The notes: generated from the letters alone by a model not told the origin. Counted from the stretch's first letter, positions 24,589 to 34,081 are shown. The stretch is DNA of 40,509 nt from an uncultured Acidimicrobiales bacterium (GCA_902805665.1 CADCTB010000208.1:1-40509); one strand, 5' to 3'. Program-made: numbers and translations.

Positions 24589-25543
24589 GGCCCTTCCCTA
24601 CCAGATCGGCGAGGCGGGCGACGCCATGACGGCGGCACCACCGCTCCAATTCCGCAAGTATCCGGACCGGCGCCCGAGGGTCGGCGAAGGTGGCGGTGCC
24701 GACCTGCACCGCCGACGCGCCGGCCAGGAGCAGCTCCACCGCGTGCTCGCCGGTGGCCACCCCGCCCACCCCGACCACCACCGCATCGGGAAACGCGGAG
24801 CACACGTCGTGCACGGCCCGCACCGCCACCGGCCGGATGGCCGGTCCGGAGAGCCCCCCTCCACCGGCGCCGAGGCGGTAGCGGCGGGTCTCCACGTCGA
24901 TGGCCATGCCCATCACCGTGTTGACCAGCGTGAGGGCTTCCGCTCCCGCCTCCAGGGCGGCACCGGCGATCTCGGTGATGTCGGTGACGTTGGGACTGAG
25001 CTTGGCCCACCGCGGTCGCCGGCAACCCTCCGTCGCCGCCGTCGCGTCGGCGGTCAACGCGGCCGAGTGGGCGAACATCGCCCGGCGGCTCTCCCCGGTG
25101 CGGGCGACGCCATGGAGGTTGGGGCAGCTCAGGTTGACCTCCACCGCCACCACTCCGGGCGGCGCGTCGGCCAGGGCGGTGGCCGCCTTCTCGTAGGCCT
25201 CGACGGTGAACCCCCAGATGCTGGCCACCACTCGCGCGCCCGTCGCCAGCAGGGCCGGGAGCTCCTCCTCCATCCACGCCTCCACCCCCGGGTTCTGCAG
25301 CCCGACGCTGTTGAGCATGCCGGCGTCGACCTCGGTCACCCGCGGCGCGGGATTGCCCGCCCACGCCTCGGCCGAGAGCGACTTCACGACCACCGCCCCG
25401 AGGGACGACAGGTCCATGTAGCGGGCCAGCTCCGCCCCGTGCCCTGCCGTTCCCGACGCGGTCATCACCGGGTTGGGGAAGCGCACCGTCCCGACCGACG
25501 TCGACAGGTCTACGCTCCTGGACCGGCCTCCCGGGCCGGTCAC
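24575..25543 (-). CDS. pyrD: Dihydroorotate dehydrogenase, class 1 (1B-like) PyrD
   Basis: PyrD oxidises dihydroorotate to orotate using FMN. The core shows PVMTASGTAGHG, the catalytic cysteine (about residue 140) in VNLSCPN, WAKLSPNVTDITEIA as in class 1B enzymes, LTLVNTVMGMAID, and VGVGGVATGEHAVELLLAGA. The normal N-terminus would start just before VDLSTSVGTVRFPNP, but no regular start codon is there. The first in-frame one upstream is the GTG at 25543, inside the first copy of a 68 bp repeat; it adds VTGPGGRSRS, giving 322 aa. A GTG within VRFPNP is a less likely alternative. Class 1B enzymes usually work with PyrK, which is not in this operon. Confidence 0.93.
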   Translation of the reverse strand: MTGPGGRSRSVDLSTSVGTVRFPNPVMTASGTAGHGAELARYMDLSSLGAVVVKSLSAEAWAGNPAPRVTEVDAGMLNSVGLQNPGVEAWMEEELPALLATGARVVASIWGFTVEAYEKAATALADAPPGVVAVEVNLSCPNLHGVARTGESRRAMFAHSAALTADATAATEGCRRPRWAKLSPNVTDITEIAGAALEAGAEALTLVNTVMGMAIDVETRRYRLGAGGGGLSGPAIRPVAVRAVHDVCSAFPDAVVVGVGGVATGEHAVELLLAGASAVQVGTATFADPRAPVRILAELERWCRRHGVARLADLVGKGRADT

Positions 25544-25754
25544 TGGTCCACACTCCCTTCGGGAGAGCGTCCCAGTGAATGCTTCTTGGACCGGCCTCCC
25601 GGGCCGGTCACTGGTCCACACTCCCTTCGGGAGAGCGTCCCAGTGAATGCGTCTTGGACCGGCCTCCCGGGCCGGTCACTGGTCCACACTCCCTCCGGGA
25701 GAGCGTCCCAGTGAATGCTTTATGGACCGGCCTCCCGGGCCGGTCATAGGTCCA
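25520..25754. repeat. Tandem repeat, 68 bp units, three copies plus a partial fourth, between carB and pyrD
   Basis: Copies start at 25520, 25588, 25656 and 25724 with an exact 68-base period and almost no divergence. Each contains GACCGGCC-TCCCG-GGCCGGTC, then a nested hairpin in which CACTGG pairs with CCAGTG around CTCCC-TTC-GGGAG. The third unit has a T-to-C change in the inner loop. The last copy is truncated, has TCATAGGTCCA where the others have TCACTGGTCCA, and runs into the carB 3' end; its TCA is the carB stop. The first copy contains the proposed pyrD GTG. Confidence 0.96.
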
Positions 25755-28700
25755 GGCGTTGCTGGCCCTCCTCGTGGAACTCCTGCAGCGATCGCACTGA
25801 CAGGCCGTGGCGGGCCCAGTCGGCGATTCCCCCGGCCGCCGCGAGCGCCGCCGCCGCCGTGGTGAGGCAGGGCACGCCCTGCACGTTGGCGGCCAGGCGG
25901 ATGTAGGACCCGTCGGCCCGCGGCCCACGGCCCCGCGGCGTGTTGACGACGAGGTCGATCTCGCCGTTGGCGATCAGGTCCACCGCCGACCGCCCGCTGT
26001 CCCCGCCCCCGCTGCCGGGGCCGCTCGGGCCCTGGCCGACCTTGCCGACGACCTCGCCCACCGGCACGCCGTTGTCCTGCAGGTACCGGGCGGTACCACC
26101 GGTGGCGGCCAGGCCGAACCCCAGCTCGACGAACCGCCGGGCGGCGATCAGGCCGCCCGGCTTGTCCCGATCGGCGAGGGACAGGAAGACGGTGCCCCGC
26201 TCGGGCAGGCGGTCGCCGGCCGCGGTCTGGCTCTTGGCGAACGCCAGGCCGAACGTGACGTCGATGCCCATGACCTCCCCGGTCGAGCGCATCTCGGGTC
26301 CGAGGAGCGTGTCGACGTCGGGAAAGCGGTTGAACGGCAGGACCGCCTCTTTCACCGAGACGTGGGCTCCGGGCGCCGGTGGCTTGAGCACGCCCTCGGC
26401 CCGCAACTCGGCCAGCGTGGCGCCCACCATCACCCGGGCCGCCACCTTGGCCAGGGGGACGCCGGTGGCCTTGGCCACGAAGGGCACCGTCCGGCTGGCA
26501 CGCGGGTTGGCCTCGATGACGTACACGTTGTCGCGCTGGACCGCGTACTGGACGTTGAGGAGACCCCTCACCCCGAGCGCCTCGGCGATGGCCCGGGTGT
26601 GGCCCTCGATCACTGCAACAATGGCGGCGGTGAGGGTCGGCGGCGGGATCACACAGGCGCTGTCGCCCGAGTGGACACCGGCTTCCTCGACGTGCTCCAT
26701 GATCGCGCCGATCAGCACCTCGCCCGTTGCGTCGCGCAGCGCGTCCACGTCGACCTCGATGGCGTCCTCGAGGAAGCGGTCGACGAGCACCGGTCGCTCC
26801 GCCGACAGCCCGCCCTCGCGGCCGAGAGATCCGAAGCCGGCCAGCTCGGCCATGGCCCGGGCCAGATCCTCGTCGTTGTAGACGATCTCCATGGCCCGCC
26901 CGCCGAGCACGTACGACGGCCGGACCAGCGCGGGGTAGCCGATCCGGTTGGTGATGGTCAGGGCGGCGTCGAGGTCGGCGGCCGTGCCCCCGTCGGGTTG
27001 CGGGATGCCCAGGCGGATGCAGAGGGCGTTCCACCGCTCCCGGTCCTCGGCCTCGTCGATGGCGGCCGGAGGCGTGCCCAGGACCAGCTCGGCGGGGATG
27101 CGCCCGGCCAGCTTCAACGGCGTCTGGCCGCCCAGGGAGACGATGACCCCGAGCAGCTGCTCCTTCTCCACCTCGAGCACGTTCATGACGTCCTCGTAGG
27201 TCAGCGGCTCGAAGTAGAGGCGGTCGCTGGTGTCGTAGTCGGTGGACACGGTCTCGGGGTTGCAGTTCACCATCACGGTGTCGAACCCGGCATCGCGCAG
27301 GGCGAAGCTGGCGTGCACGCAGCAGTAGTCGAACTCGATCCCCTGGCCGATGCGGTTGGGGCCCGACCCGAGGATCACGACCGTCGGCCGCTGACCGCCC
27401 TGCGCCTCGTCCTCGTCCTCGTACGTCGAGTAGTGGTACGGCGTGTTGGCGTCGAACTCGGCCCCACAGGTGTCCACCGTCTTGAACGTGGCCTTCACCC
27501 CGGCGGCCAGCCGGGCGGCACGGACGTCGTGCTCGGGCACGCCCCAGAGCCAGGCCATCTGGGCGTCGGCGAAGCCGAGCCGCTTGGCCCGCCGCCAGTC
27601 CCGCCTGGTCATCCCCCCAGCGGTACCGATTGAGGTCAACCTCCCTCGTTCGTCCGTGATCAGGCAGATCTGGTCGAGGAACCACGGGTCGACGCCGGTG
27701 GCCTGGTGCAGGCGCTCCACGCTGATCCCGCGGCGCAGGGCGCCCTCCAGCTGGAACGGGCGATCGGGGGTGGCCACCGCGGCCCGGCGCACCAGCTCGT
27801 CGTCGTCGAACTCGTCGAGGGCGGCCTCGCCGGGGTCGCAGTTCAGGCCCCACCGGCCGTGTTCGAGCGACCTCAGTCCCTTCTGCAGGGACTCGGGAAA
27901 CGTCCGGCCGATGGCCATGGCCTCCCCGACCGACTGCATGCGCGTGCCCAGGACGCCCGACGTGCCGGGGAACTTCTCGAAGGCCCAGCGGGGCACCTTG
28001 GTGACGACGTAGTCGATCGTCGGCTCGAAGCTGGCCGGCGTCATGCGGGTGATGTCGTTGGGAATCTCGTCGAGGGTGTAGCCGACGGCGAGCCGGGCCG
28101 CGATCTTGGCGATGGGGAATCCGGTGGCCTTCGAAGCCAGCGCGCTCGACCTGGACACCCGGGGGTTCATCTCGATGACCACCATCTCGCCGGTGGCCGG
28201 GTCGACGGCGAACTGGATGTTGGATCCGCCGGTGTCCACGCCGATGCGACGGATGCACGCGAACGCCGCGTCGCGCATGCGCTGGTACTCGACGTCGGAG
28301 AGGGTCTGAGCGGGAGCCACCGTGATCGAGTCACCGGTGTGCACCCCCATGGGGTCGAGGTTCTCGATGGAGCAGACGACCACGCAGTTGTCGGCGTGGT
28401 CGCGCATCACCTCGAGCTCGTACTCCTTCCATCCCGCGATGGACTTCTCGATGAGGATCTCAGAGATGGGACTGGCGGCCAGGCCGGTCTCGGCCAGTCG
28501 CAGCAGCTCCTCGGCGTCCGCCGCGATCCCGGTTCCTCCGCCGCCCATGATGAACGAGGGCCGGATGATCACCGGGTAGCCGACCTCGTCGCCCACCTTG
28601 ACCGCCTCGTCGAGGTGGTACGCGAACCCCGAGTTGGGGACGGCCAGGCCGATTTCCGTCATCGCCGACTTGAACCGCTCGCGGTTCTCGGCGGTGTGGA

Positions 28701-29067
28701 TGGCCTCGATCGACGCGCCGATGAGCTCCACCTTGTAGCGGTCGAGCACGCCCCGCTCCGACAGCGCCACCGCCAGGTTCAGCGCGGTCTGGCCCCCGAG
28801 GGTGGGCAGGAGGGCGTCGGGCCGCTCCCGCTCGATGACGGCGGCGACGACGTCGGCGTCGAGCGGCTCGACATAGGTCCGGTCGGCGAACTCGGGGTCG
28901 GTCATGATCGTCGCCGGATTGGAGTTGACCAGGATCACCCGGTAGCCCTCGTCCCGCAGGACCCGGCAGGCCTGGGTCCCCGAGTAGTCGAACTCCGACG
29001 CCTGGCCGATGACGATCGGTCCCGAGCCGATCAGCAGGATGCTGTGGATGTCGGTGCGCTTGGGCAT
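25744..29067 (-). CDS. carB: Carbamoyl-phosphate synthase large subunit CarB
   Basis: CarB makes carbamoyl phosphate from ammonia, bicarbonate and two ATP. The 1107 aa protein has the usual duplicated ATP-grasp halves: the first starts at [21 protein letters not shown], the second at [21 protein letters not shown]. The C-terminal MGS-like regulatory domain begins near [15 protein letters not shown] and carries an unusual Gly/Ser/Pro-rich insert ([15 protein letters not shown]). The last codons, LDL then stop, are encoded where the truncated fourth 68 bp repeat begins. It lies 3 bases after carA. Confidence 0.97.
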   Translation of the reverse strand: MPKRTDIHSILLIGSGPIVIGQASEFDYSGTQACRVLRDEGYRVILVNSNPATIMTDPEFADRTYVEPLDADVVAAVIERERPDALLPTLGGQTALNLAVALSERGVLDRYKVELIGASIEAIHTAENRERFKSAMTEIGLAVPNSGFAYHLDEAVKVGDEVGYPVIIRPSFIMGGGGTGIAADAEELLRLAETGLAASPISEILIEKSIAGWKEYELEVMRDHADNCVVVCSIENLDPMGVHTGDSITVAPAQTLSDVEYQRMRDAAFACIRRIGVDTGGSNIQFAVDPATGEMVVIEMNPRVSRSSALASKATGFPIAKIAARLAVGYTLDEIPNDITRMTPASFEPTIDYVVTKVPRWAFEKFPGTSGVLGTRMQSVGEAMAIGRTFPESLQKGLRSLEHGRWGLNCDPGEAALDEFDDDELVRRAAVATPDRPFQLEGALRRGISVERLHQATGVDPWFLDQICLITDERGRLTSIGTAGGMTRRDWRRAKRLGFADAQMAWLWGVPEHDVRAARLAAGVKATFKTVDTCGAEFDANTPYHYSTYEDEDEAQGGQRPTVVILGSGPNRIGQGIEFDYCCVHASFALRDAGFDTVMVNCNPETVSTDYDTSDRLYFEPLTYEDVMNVLEVEKEQLLGVIVSLGGQTPLKLAGRIPAELVLGTPPAAIDEAEDRERWNALCIRLGIPQPDGGTAADLDAALTITNRIGYPALVRPSYVLGGRAMEIVYNDEDLARAMAELAGFGSLGREGGLSAERPVLVDRFLEDAIEVDVDALRDATGEVLIGAIMEHVEEAGVHSGDSACVIPPPTLTAAIVAVIEGHTRAIAEALGVRGLLNVQYAVQRDNVYVIEANPRASRTVPFVAKATGVPLAKVAARVMVGATLAELRAEGVLKPPAPGAHVSVKEAVLPFNRFPDVDTLLGPEMRSTGEVMGIDVTFGLAFAKSQTAAGDRLPERGTVFLSLADRDKPGGLIAARRFVELGFGLAATGGTARYLQDNGVPVGEVVGKVGQGPSGPGSGGGDSGRSAVDLIANGEIDLVVNTPRGRGPRADGSYIRLAANVQGVPCLTTAAAALAAAGGIADWARHGLSVRSLQEFHEEGQQRLDL

Positions 29068-29070
29068 CTC

Positions 29071-30213
29071 TCAGTGGACCGCCCGGAACGCGATCATGAG
29101 ATCCTTGAACTCCTCGAACAGGTAGCGGGCGTCGTGGGGGCCGGGCCCGGCCTCGGGGTGGTACTGCACGCTGAAGGCGGCGACGTCACGGGAGCGCAGC
29201 CCCTCGACGACACCGTCGTTGAGGTTCAGGTGGGTGACGTCGGCCGAGTTCACCGATCCCACCGTCACTGCGTAGTTGTGGTTCTGGCTGGTGATCTCCA
29301 CCGCGTTGTCCCGCAACCGCTTGACCGGGTGGTTGCCACCGTGGTGGCCGAACGGCAGCTTGTAGGTATCGCCGCCGAGCGCGGTCGCAAGCAGCTGATG
29401 GCCGAGGCAGATCCCGAACACCGGCACCTGGCCGAGCAGGCCGGCGATGTTGGAGATGGCGTAGGTGACCGCCGCCGGATCTCCCGGGCCGTTGGACAGG
29501 AAGACGCCGTCGGGCGGGTTGTCGAGCAGCTCGTGAGCCGGCGTCGACGCGGGGACGACCTCCACCGTGGCGATCCGGCTCAGCTGCCGCAGGATGCTGG
29601 TCTTTATGCCGAAGTCGTAGGCCACGACCCGCAGCGGCCCGTCACCGACGGTGTAGCGGACCGGCGTGGTGACCCCCGCCACCAGATCGAGCCCGTCCGT
29701 GCCCCGCTCGGCCTGGGCGGCGGCTCGCAGGGTGGCCTCGTCGGCAGTGCCGAACGCGCACGGCATGGATCCGGCCTCGCGGATGTGCCTTGTCAGGCGG
29801 CGGGTGTCGATGCCGGTGATGCCGGGCACCCCGTGGGCGGCGAGCCACGTGCCGAGGTCGACGGTGGACCGCCAGTTCGAAGGCCGGTGGGCCAGCTCCC
29901 GCACGATCACGCCCCGGCAGAACGGGCGGGCGCTCTCGGAGTCGGCCTCGCTGATCCCGTAGTTGCCGATGTGGGGATAGGTGAACGAGATCACCTGGCC
30001 GGCGTAGGACGGGTCGGTGATGACCTCCTGGTAGCCGGAGAGAACGGTGTTGAACACCACCTCCCCCGTGGCCACCTCCACCACCGCTCCCATGGCCTCA
30101 CCCTCGAAGACGGTGCCGTCGGCCAGGACCAGGTGCGCCTCGACCAACTCGTTCTGGTGACGATCCGACACGCCAGGGCGTGCTCGATCGTCACCAGCTG
30201 TCGGGGGGCTCAC
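29071..30213 (-). CDS. carA: Carbamoyl-phosphate synthase small subunit CarA
   Basis: CarA is the glutamine amidotransferase that feeds ammonia to CarB. The N-terminal domain contains [14 protein letters not shown] and [20 protein letters not shown]. The class I amidotransferase domain has [11 protein letters not shown], the nucleophile in [12 protein letters not shown], and the His/Glu pair in [12 protein letters not shown]. The GTG start overlaps the pyrC TGA by 4 bases (GTGA). At 380 aa the length is typical. Confidence 0.97.
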   Translation of the reverse strand: MSPPTAGDDRARPGVSDRHQNELVEAHLVLADGTVFEGEAMGAVVEVATGEVVFNTVLSGYQEVITDPSYAGQVISFTYPHIGNYGISEADSESARPFCRGVIVRELAHRPSNWRSTVDLGTWLAAHGVPGITGIDTRRLTRHIREAGSMPCAFGTADEATLRAAAQAERGTDGLDLVAGVTTPVRYTVGDGPLRVVAYDFGIKTSILRQLSRIATVEVVPASTPAHELLDNPPDGVFLSNGPGDPAAVTYAISNIAGLLGQVPVFGICLGHQLLATALGGDTYKLPFGHHGGNHPVKRLRDNAVEITSQNHNYAVTVGSVNSADVTHLNLNDGVVEGLRSRDVAAFSVQYHPEAGPGPHDARYLFEEFKDLMIAFRAVH

Positions 30214-31502
30214 CGCTTTGCCACTCCGTCGACGACCACCGGTTCACCGCGCAGCACGGTGTGGCGGGCCCGGCCGGTGAGCTTGCGACCGGCGTAGGGG
30301 GTGTTGCGGGCTCGGCTGGCCAGGGCGTCGGGGTCGACGACCCAGGTGGCGGCCGGGTCGATCACGCAGAGGTTGGCCGGACGACCCTCGGCTACCGGCC
30401 CCCCGTGAGACGACTCGAGGCCGGCGATACGGGCCGGGTTCCAGGAGAGCAGCGCGAGCACGTCGGCGACCGGCAGGTCCAGCTCGGTCAGGGCCAAGGC
30501 CAACGCGGTCTCGAGCCCGAGCATGCCGGGACGGGCCTGGTCGAAAGGCACTTCCTTGTCCTCCGGGGCGTGGGGGGCATGGTCGGTGGCGATGGCGTCG
30601 ATCGTGCCGTCCGCCAGGCCGGCCTTCACAGCCACCACGTCCGCTGCGGTCCGCAGCGGCGGGTTGACCTTGTAGAGCGTGTCATAGCCCTCCACGGCCG
30701 CGTCCGTCAGGGTGAAGTGGTGAGGCGCCGCTTCCGCGGTGACGGCCAGGCCTTCGGCCTTGGCCGCCCGAACCGCGGCCACCGATCCGGCAGTCGACAG
30801 GTGGAGGAAGTGGACCCGGCCTCCGGTGAGCCGGGCCAGGGCGATGTCGCGCGCCACCATCAGCTCTTCGGCCTCCGCAGGCTGGCCGGGGACGCCGAGC
30901 CGGCTCGACCACTCCCCCTCGTGCATGTGCCCGCCGGCGGCGAGGACCTTGTCCTCGCAGTGCTGCGCCAGCGTCACACCGAGGGCCGAGGCGTATTCGA
31001 GGGCCCGGCGCATGAGCCGGGCGTCCTGCACGCCGTCGCCGTCGTCGGTGAACAGCCGGACGCCGAGGTCGGCCATCTCGCCGAGGGGCGCCAGCTCACG
31101 CCCGAGCCGCCCCCTCGTGATGGCGCCGGCCACCCGCACGTCACAGACCGCCGACACGCCCAGCTCGAGGACCTCGCGCACTGCGGCGGCACTGTCGAGC
31201 GCCGGCTCCGTGTTCGGCATGGCGACCACCGCGGTGAAGCCCCCGAGGGCTGCGGCCCGGGCGCCGGTCTCCACCGTCTCGGCCTCCTCCCGGCCCGGTT
31301 GGCGCAGGTGGGTGTGGAGGTCCACCAGCCCCGGGGCGACGATGCAGCCCGCGGCGTCGAGCACCGTGGCCCCGGCCGGAGTGGACATCCCGTCCTCCAC
31401 GGCCTGCACCAGGCCGCCATCGATGAGGACGTCGGCCACCCGCTCTCCGGTGACGTCAATGACCCGACCGCCTCTGATCAGCACGGGATGGCGGTCAGGC
31501 AC
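30210..31502 (-). CDS. pyrC: Dihydroorotase PyrC (class I)
   Basis: PyrC cyclises carbamoyl aspartate. The 430 aa amidohydrolase has the metal motif [42 protein letters not shown], the substrate-loop segment [11 protein letters not shown], and [13 protein letters not shown] with the last metal aspartate. These match class I enzymes of the Aquifex/Bacillus type. The GTG start overlaps pyrB by 8 bases, and its stop overlaps carA. Confidence 0.96.
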   Translation of the reverse strand: MPDRHPVLIRGGRVIDVTGERVADVLIDGGLVQAVEDGMSTPAGATVLDAAGCIVAPGLVDLHTHLRQPGREEAETVETGARAAALGGFTAVVAMPNTEPALDSAAAVREVLELGVSAVCDVRVAGAITRGRLGRELAPLGEMADLGVRLFTDDGDGVQDARLMRRALEYASALGVTLAQHCEDKVLAAGGHMHEGEWSSRLGVPGQPAEAEELMVARDIALARLTGGRVHFLHLSTAGSVAAVRAAKAEGLAVTAEAAPHHFTLTDAAVEGYDTLYKVNPPLRTAADVVAVKAGLADGTIDAIATDHAPHAPEDKEVPFDQARPGMLGLETALALALTELDLPVADVLALLSWNPARIAGLESSHGGPVAEGRPANLCVIDPAATWVVDPDALASRARNTPYAGRKLTGRARHTVLRGEPVVVDGVAKR

Positions 31503-32412
31503 GGGGCTCCGATCCGAGGAGGAGGAAGAGGACGGCCATGCGCACGGCCACGCCGTTGGCCACCTGGCGGGTGATGAGGGACCGGGGCAGGTCGGCCACG
31601 TCGGCCGCGATCTCGACGCCGCGGTTGATGGGCCCCGGGTGCATCACCAGCGCGTCGTCGGGCAGCAGGTCGAACCGGTTCCGGGTCAGCCCGTAGCGGG
31701 CGGTGTACTCCCGCAGCGACGGGAGCAGGGCCTCGCTCTGGCGCTCGGCCTGCATGCGCAGGAGGTACACCACGTCGACCTTGGCCAGCACGCTGTCCAG
31801 GTCGTGACTGACCTCTACCGGCCAGCCGTCGAGGCTGGGCGGCAGCAGGGTCGGTGGGGCGACGATCGTCACCTCGGCGCCCAGCATGGTGAAGGCCAGC
31901 ACGCCTGACCGGGCCACCCGTGAGTGCTTCACGTCGCCGACCACGGCGATGCGGAGGCCAACCAGTGAGCCGCGCCGGCCCCGGATCGTGTAGCAGTCCA
32001 GCAGGGCCTGTGTCGGGTGCTCGTGCCATCCGTCGCCGGCGTTGATCACCGGGCAGCCGACCCACGAGGCCACCTGCCAGGGCACGCCGGCCGAGGAGTG
32101 GCGCACGACCAGGGCGTCGATGCCCATGGCCTCGATGGTCTGGCAGGTGTCGCGGAGCGACTCGCCCTTCTTGGCCGAGGAGGTCGACACCGAGAAGTTC
32201 ATGGTGTCGGCCGAGAGGCGCTTGGCGGCCATCTCGAACGACAGCCGGGTCCGGGTCGACTCCTCGTAGAACAGGGACACCACCGTCCGGCCCCGCAGCG
32301 CCGGCACCCGCGGGATCGCCCGCTCCGACACCTCCACGAAGGAGTCAGTGACCCGCATCACCTCCTCGATGCCGTCCGCTCCCAGATCGGCGACGGACAG
32401 GAGATGCTTCAA
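31495..32412 (-). CDS. pyrB: Aspartate carbamoyltransferase catalytic subunit PyrB
   Basis: PyrB joins carbamoyl phosphate and aspartate. The carbamoyl phosphate loop [16 protein letters not shown], the [12 protein letters not shown] segment, and [13 protein letters not shown] are all present in 305 aa. The start is a TTG overlapping the pyrR TGA by 4 bases (TTGA), so translation is probably coupled to pyrR. No regulatory chain gene (pyrI) is present, as is common in Gram-positive bacteria. Confidence 0.97.
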   Translation of the reverse strand: MKHLLSVADLGADGIEEVMRVTDSFVEVSERAIPRVPALRGRTVVSLFYEESTRTRLSFEMAAKRLSADTMNFSVSTSSAKKGESLRDTCQTIEAMGIDALVVRHSSAGVPWQVASWVGCPVINAGDGWHEHPTQALLDCYTIRGRRGSLVGLRIAVVGDVKHSRVARSGVLAFTMLGAEVTIVAPPTLLPPSLDGWPVEVSHDLDSVLAKVDVVYLLRMQAERQSEALLPSLREYTARYGLTRNRFDLLPDDALVMHPGPINRGVEIAADVADLPRSLITRQVANGVAVRMAVLFLLLGSEPRA

Positions 32413-33008
32413 CGTCCGGACTGGGTCTTCCGCTCGGGACCGGTTCCCCGCTTCTCGCCCACGTCGACGCCGTCGTCGCGCACGTCGACGATCTCGTCGA
32501 GGCGGGTGGGGAGGTTCTTGCCCACGTAGTCGGGGCGGATCGGCAGTTCCCGGTGGCCGCGGTCGACCATCACGGCCAGTTGCACGGCCCGCGGCCGGCC
32601 GTAGGCGTTGAGGGCGTCGAGGGCGGCCCGGACGGTGCGGCCGGTGAACAGCACGTCGTCGACCAGCACCACGGTCAGGCCCGTGAGGTCGAAGGAGATG
32701 TCGGTTACCGCTTCCGGGATCACCGGCCGCAGGCCGATGTCGTCGCGGTAGAGGGCGACGTCGATGCTGCCGGTCGGTACCTCGACCCCCTCGATGCGGG
32801 AGAGGGCCTCGGCCAGTCGCCCAGCAAGGGGGACTCCGCCGGTCTGCAGTCCGATGAGCACCACACCGTCGAGGCCGTGGTTGCGCTCGACGATCTCGTG
32901 GGCGATGCGGGTGACCGCCCGCCGCAGGTCCTCGGCGTCCATGACCCGGCTGCGGGCAGAGAAAACGCCCCCGTACGGGGGCGTCGCTGCGCGCTCTCGC
33001 TCGGCCAT
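32409..33008 (-). CDS. pyrR: Bifunctional pyr operon regulator/uracil phosphoribosyltransferase PyrR
   Basis: PyrR binds pyr mRNA when UMP is high and also has uracil phosphoribosyltransferase activity. The PRPP motif [29 protein letters not shown], and the late [21 protein letters not shown] identify it. Two starts are possible. The ATG at 33008 has a strong SD (GAGGAG, 9-base spacing) and gives 199 aa with a 22-residue extension. The ATG at 32942 gives 177 aa, closer to the Bacillus protein, but lacks any SD. A terminator-like hairpin lies between the two. The first is chosen because of its SD. It is the first gene of the pyrimidine operon. Confidence 0.95.
   Translation of the reverse strand: MAERERAATPPYGGVFSARSRVMDAEDLRRAVTRIAHEIVERNHGLDGVVLIGLQTGGVPLAGRLAEALSRIEGVEVPTGSIDVALYRDDIGLRPVIPEAVTDISFDLTGLTVVLVDDVLFTGRTVRAALDALNAYGRPRAVQLAVMVDRGHRELPIRPDYVGKNLPTRLDEIVDVRDDGVDVGEKRGTGPERKTQSGR
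32962..32984 (-). terminator. Terminator-like hairpin inside the pyrR 5' coding region
   Basis: ACGCCCCCGTACGGGGGCGT (32965-32984) is a perfect 20 bp palindrome that folds to an 8 bp stem with a GTAC loop. On the minus strand it is followed by TTTCTCT, so with the last stem T there is a run of four U. It lies 7 to 15 codons after the ATG at 33008. In context with the upstream PyrR site it is a plausible attenuator. Confidence 0.7.
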
Positions 33009-33017
33009 GCGGGTCGG

Positions 33018-33023
33018 CTCCTC
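33018..33023 (-). promoter_or_regulatory. Shine-Dalgarno sequence of pyrR
   Basis: GAGGAG (within GGAAGAGGAG) lies 9 bases before the ATG at 33008 and directly after the PyrR-binding motif. It decides for the upstream start and could be shielded when PyrR is bound. Confidence 0.65.
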
Positions 33024-33030
33024 TTCCGTG

Positions 33031-33046
33031 CCAGCCTCACAGGACC
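33031..33046 (-). promoter_or_regulatory. PyrR-binding RNA element in the pyr leader
   Basis: The minus strand reads GGTCCTGTGAGGCTGG. This contains UCCnGnGAGGCU, the hallmark loop of PyrR-binding hairpins in pyr mRNA leaders. It stands between the proposed promoter and the pyrR SD, 8 bases upstream of the SD. PyrR itself is encoded directly downstream, which makes autoregulation by UMP likely. Confidence 0.82.
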
Positions 33047-33064
33047 AGCGTTAACGGCTCCCCG

Positions 33065-33070
33065 AGCGTA
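33065..33070 (-). promoter_or_regulatory. Candidate -10 of the pyr operon
   Basis: TACGCT on the minus strand fits TAnnnT and lies just after the stop of the Uma2-family gene, in the only gap before the PyrR element. Transcription would start near 33058, placing the PyrR motif close to the mRNA 5' end. No convincing -35 was found. Confidence 0.4.
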
Positions 33071-33075
33071 GCGCG

Positions 33076-33618
33076 TCAGGGAAGGATGGCTGTGACTTCG
33101 AGGACCAGATCGGGGAACGCCAGCGGGGCCAGCGACTCGCCGGCCCGCAGCTCCGACGTCGTACCGCCGCGGGTGACGTGGACCACCTCGGCGACCAGGT
33201 CGACGACCCAGACCTCCGGCACGCCGCCCGAGATGTAGAGCGGCGCCTTCCGGACCAGGTCGTGCCGCAGAGAGGTGTCCGCAACCTCGACTACGAGGAG
33301 CACGTCGGGCGGCATCGGATGATGGTCGGCGTAGAAATCAGGCCGGAACGGGAGAATCGAGAGATCGGGCTGGGGTTGGGAGTACTCGCCGACCTGGATC
33401 GCACCCTGCACCCGGACGATGACCTGCTCGCCCGCCGCGGCGAAGAACACCCGAGCCAGCCGGTCGACGCAGGCTCCGTGCCGCGTCCCGATGGGGCTCA
33501 TCTTCACGACCTCCCCGTCGATGAGCTCGACGCGGTCCTTCGGATCGAAGATTTCAGCCTCGGCCATACGGTGGTAGTCCTTCACCGTGAACCGGTACGC
33601 CGTGGGGCTGCGAGCCAC
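33076..33618 (-). CDS. Uma2-family (DUF820) restriction-endonuclease-fold protein
   Basis: A 180 aa member of the Uma2/DUF820 family, which has a PD-(D/E)xK nuclease-like fold and no settled function. The family pattern is clear: MAEAEIFDPKDRVELIDGEV near the N-terminus, then QPQPDLSILP with the conserved Asp, PPDVLLVVEVADTSLRHDLVRK with the Glu and Lys of the active site, and YISGGVPEVWVVDL. It sits alone between nusB and pyrR. Such genes are often multi-copy in genomes of cyanobacteria and actinobacteria. The GTG start is 6 bases after a -10-like TATAGT, so the mRNA may be leaderless. Confidence 0.88.
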   Translation of the reverse strand: MARSPTAYRFTVKDYHRMAEAEIFDPKDRVELIDGEVVKMSPIGTRHGACVDRLARVFFAAAGEQVIVRVQGAIQVGEYSQPQPDLSILPFRPDFYADHHPMPPDVLLVVEVADTSLRHDLVRKAPLYISGGVPEVWVVDLVAEVVHVTRGGTTSELRAGESLAPLAFPDLVLEVTAILP

Positions 33619-33624
33619 CCCCTC

Positions 33625-33630
33625 ACTATA
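33625..33630 (-). promoter_or_regulatory. Candidate -10 (TATAGT) of the Uma2-family gene
   Basis: TATAGT on the minus strand differs from TATAAT at one base and ends 6 bases before the GTG at 33618, consistent with a leaderless message. It lies in the 16-base gap between two divergent genes. No clear -35 is seen inside the neighbouring gene. Confidence 0.5.
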
Positions 33631-33634
33631 GCGA

Positions 33635-34081
33635 ATGTCGCGCCCTGACGATGTACTTCATGTCGCCGGCGATCAGGCCCTCGCCGCCGGTCACAAGATG
33701 CTCGACCACGTCGCCCTGGCCCGGGCCTGCGAGGCGCAGGGCCTCACCCACGACGAGTGGTTCGGGGGGCTGGTGGAGCTGCGGGAGCAGAAGCTCGTGC
33801 AGATGCGGGACTACGACGAAAAGGTGGCGCTGCTGGCCCTCACCCAGGCCGGGCTCTGGGCCTACGTGACCCGGTTCCGCGCCGATCTGGCCGACGTCAC
33901 CGAGCGACTCCTCGACGTGCTCGACGGGGTGGAGGCGAACGTCGCCCTCCCGCTCGGCGCCGACCTCGGCGAGTCACCCCTCCTCGTCGAAGCCGTCCTC
34001 GACCACCTCGCCGGCCGGCGGATGGTGGTCTTCAGCCGGGTCGGCGCCGACAGCTTTCGCATTCACCGGTTCACGATCTGA
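33635..34081 (+). CDS. Conserved-looking hypothetical protein, possibly winged-helix
   Basis: The 148 aa product is not recognised. It is rich in predicted helix; the segment HVALARACEAQGLTHDEWFGGLVELREQ followed by KVALLALTQAGLWAYVTRF could be a winged helix-turn-helix with a following helix, but this is by eye only. No signal or membrane segment is visible. It is divergent from the Uma2-family gene and converges on nusB, with the last 108 bases of both genes overlapping antisense. Codon use shows the strong third-position GC of real genes in this DNA. If nusB is correctly bounded, one of the two tails may be dispensable. Confidence 0.6.
   Translation: MSRPDDVLHVAGDQALAAGHKMLDHVALARACEAQGLTHDEWFGGLVELREQKLVQMRDYDEKVALLALTQAGLWAYVTRFRADLADVTERLLDVLDGVEANVALPLGADLGESPLLVEAVLDHLAGRRMVVFSRVGADSFRIHRFTI

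Noticed and set aside
25520-25754. 68 bp array as a CRISPR
   Set aside because: The units are contiguous, with no unique spacers between conserved repeats, and no cas gene is present.
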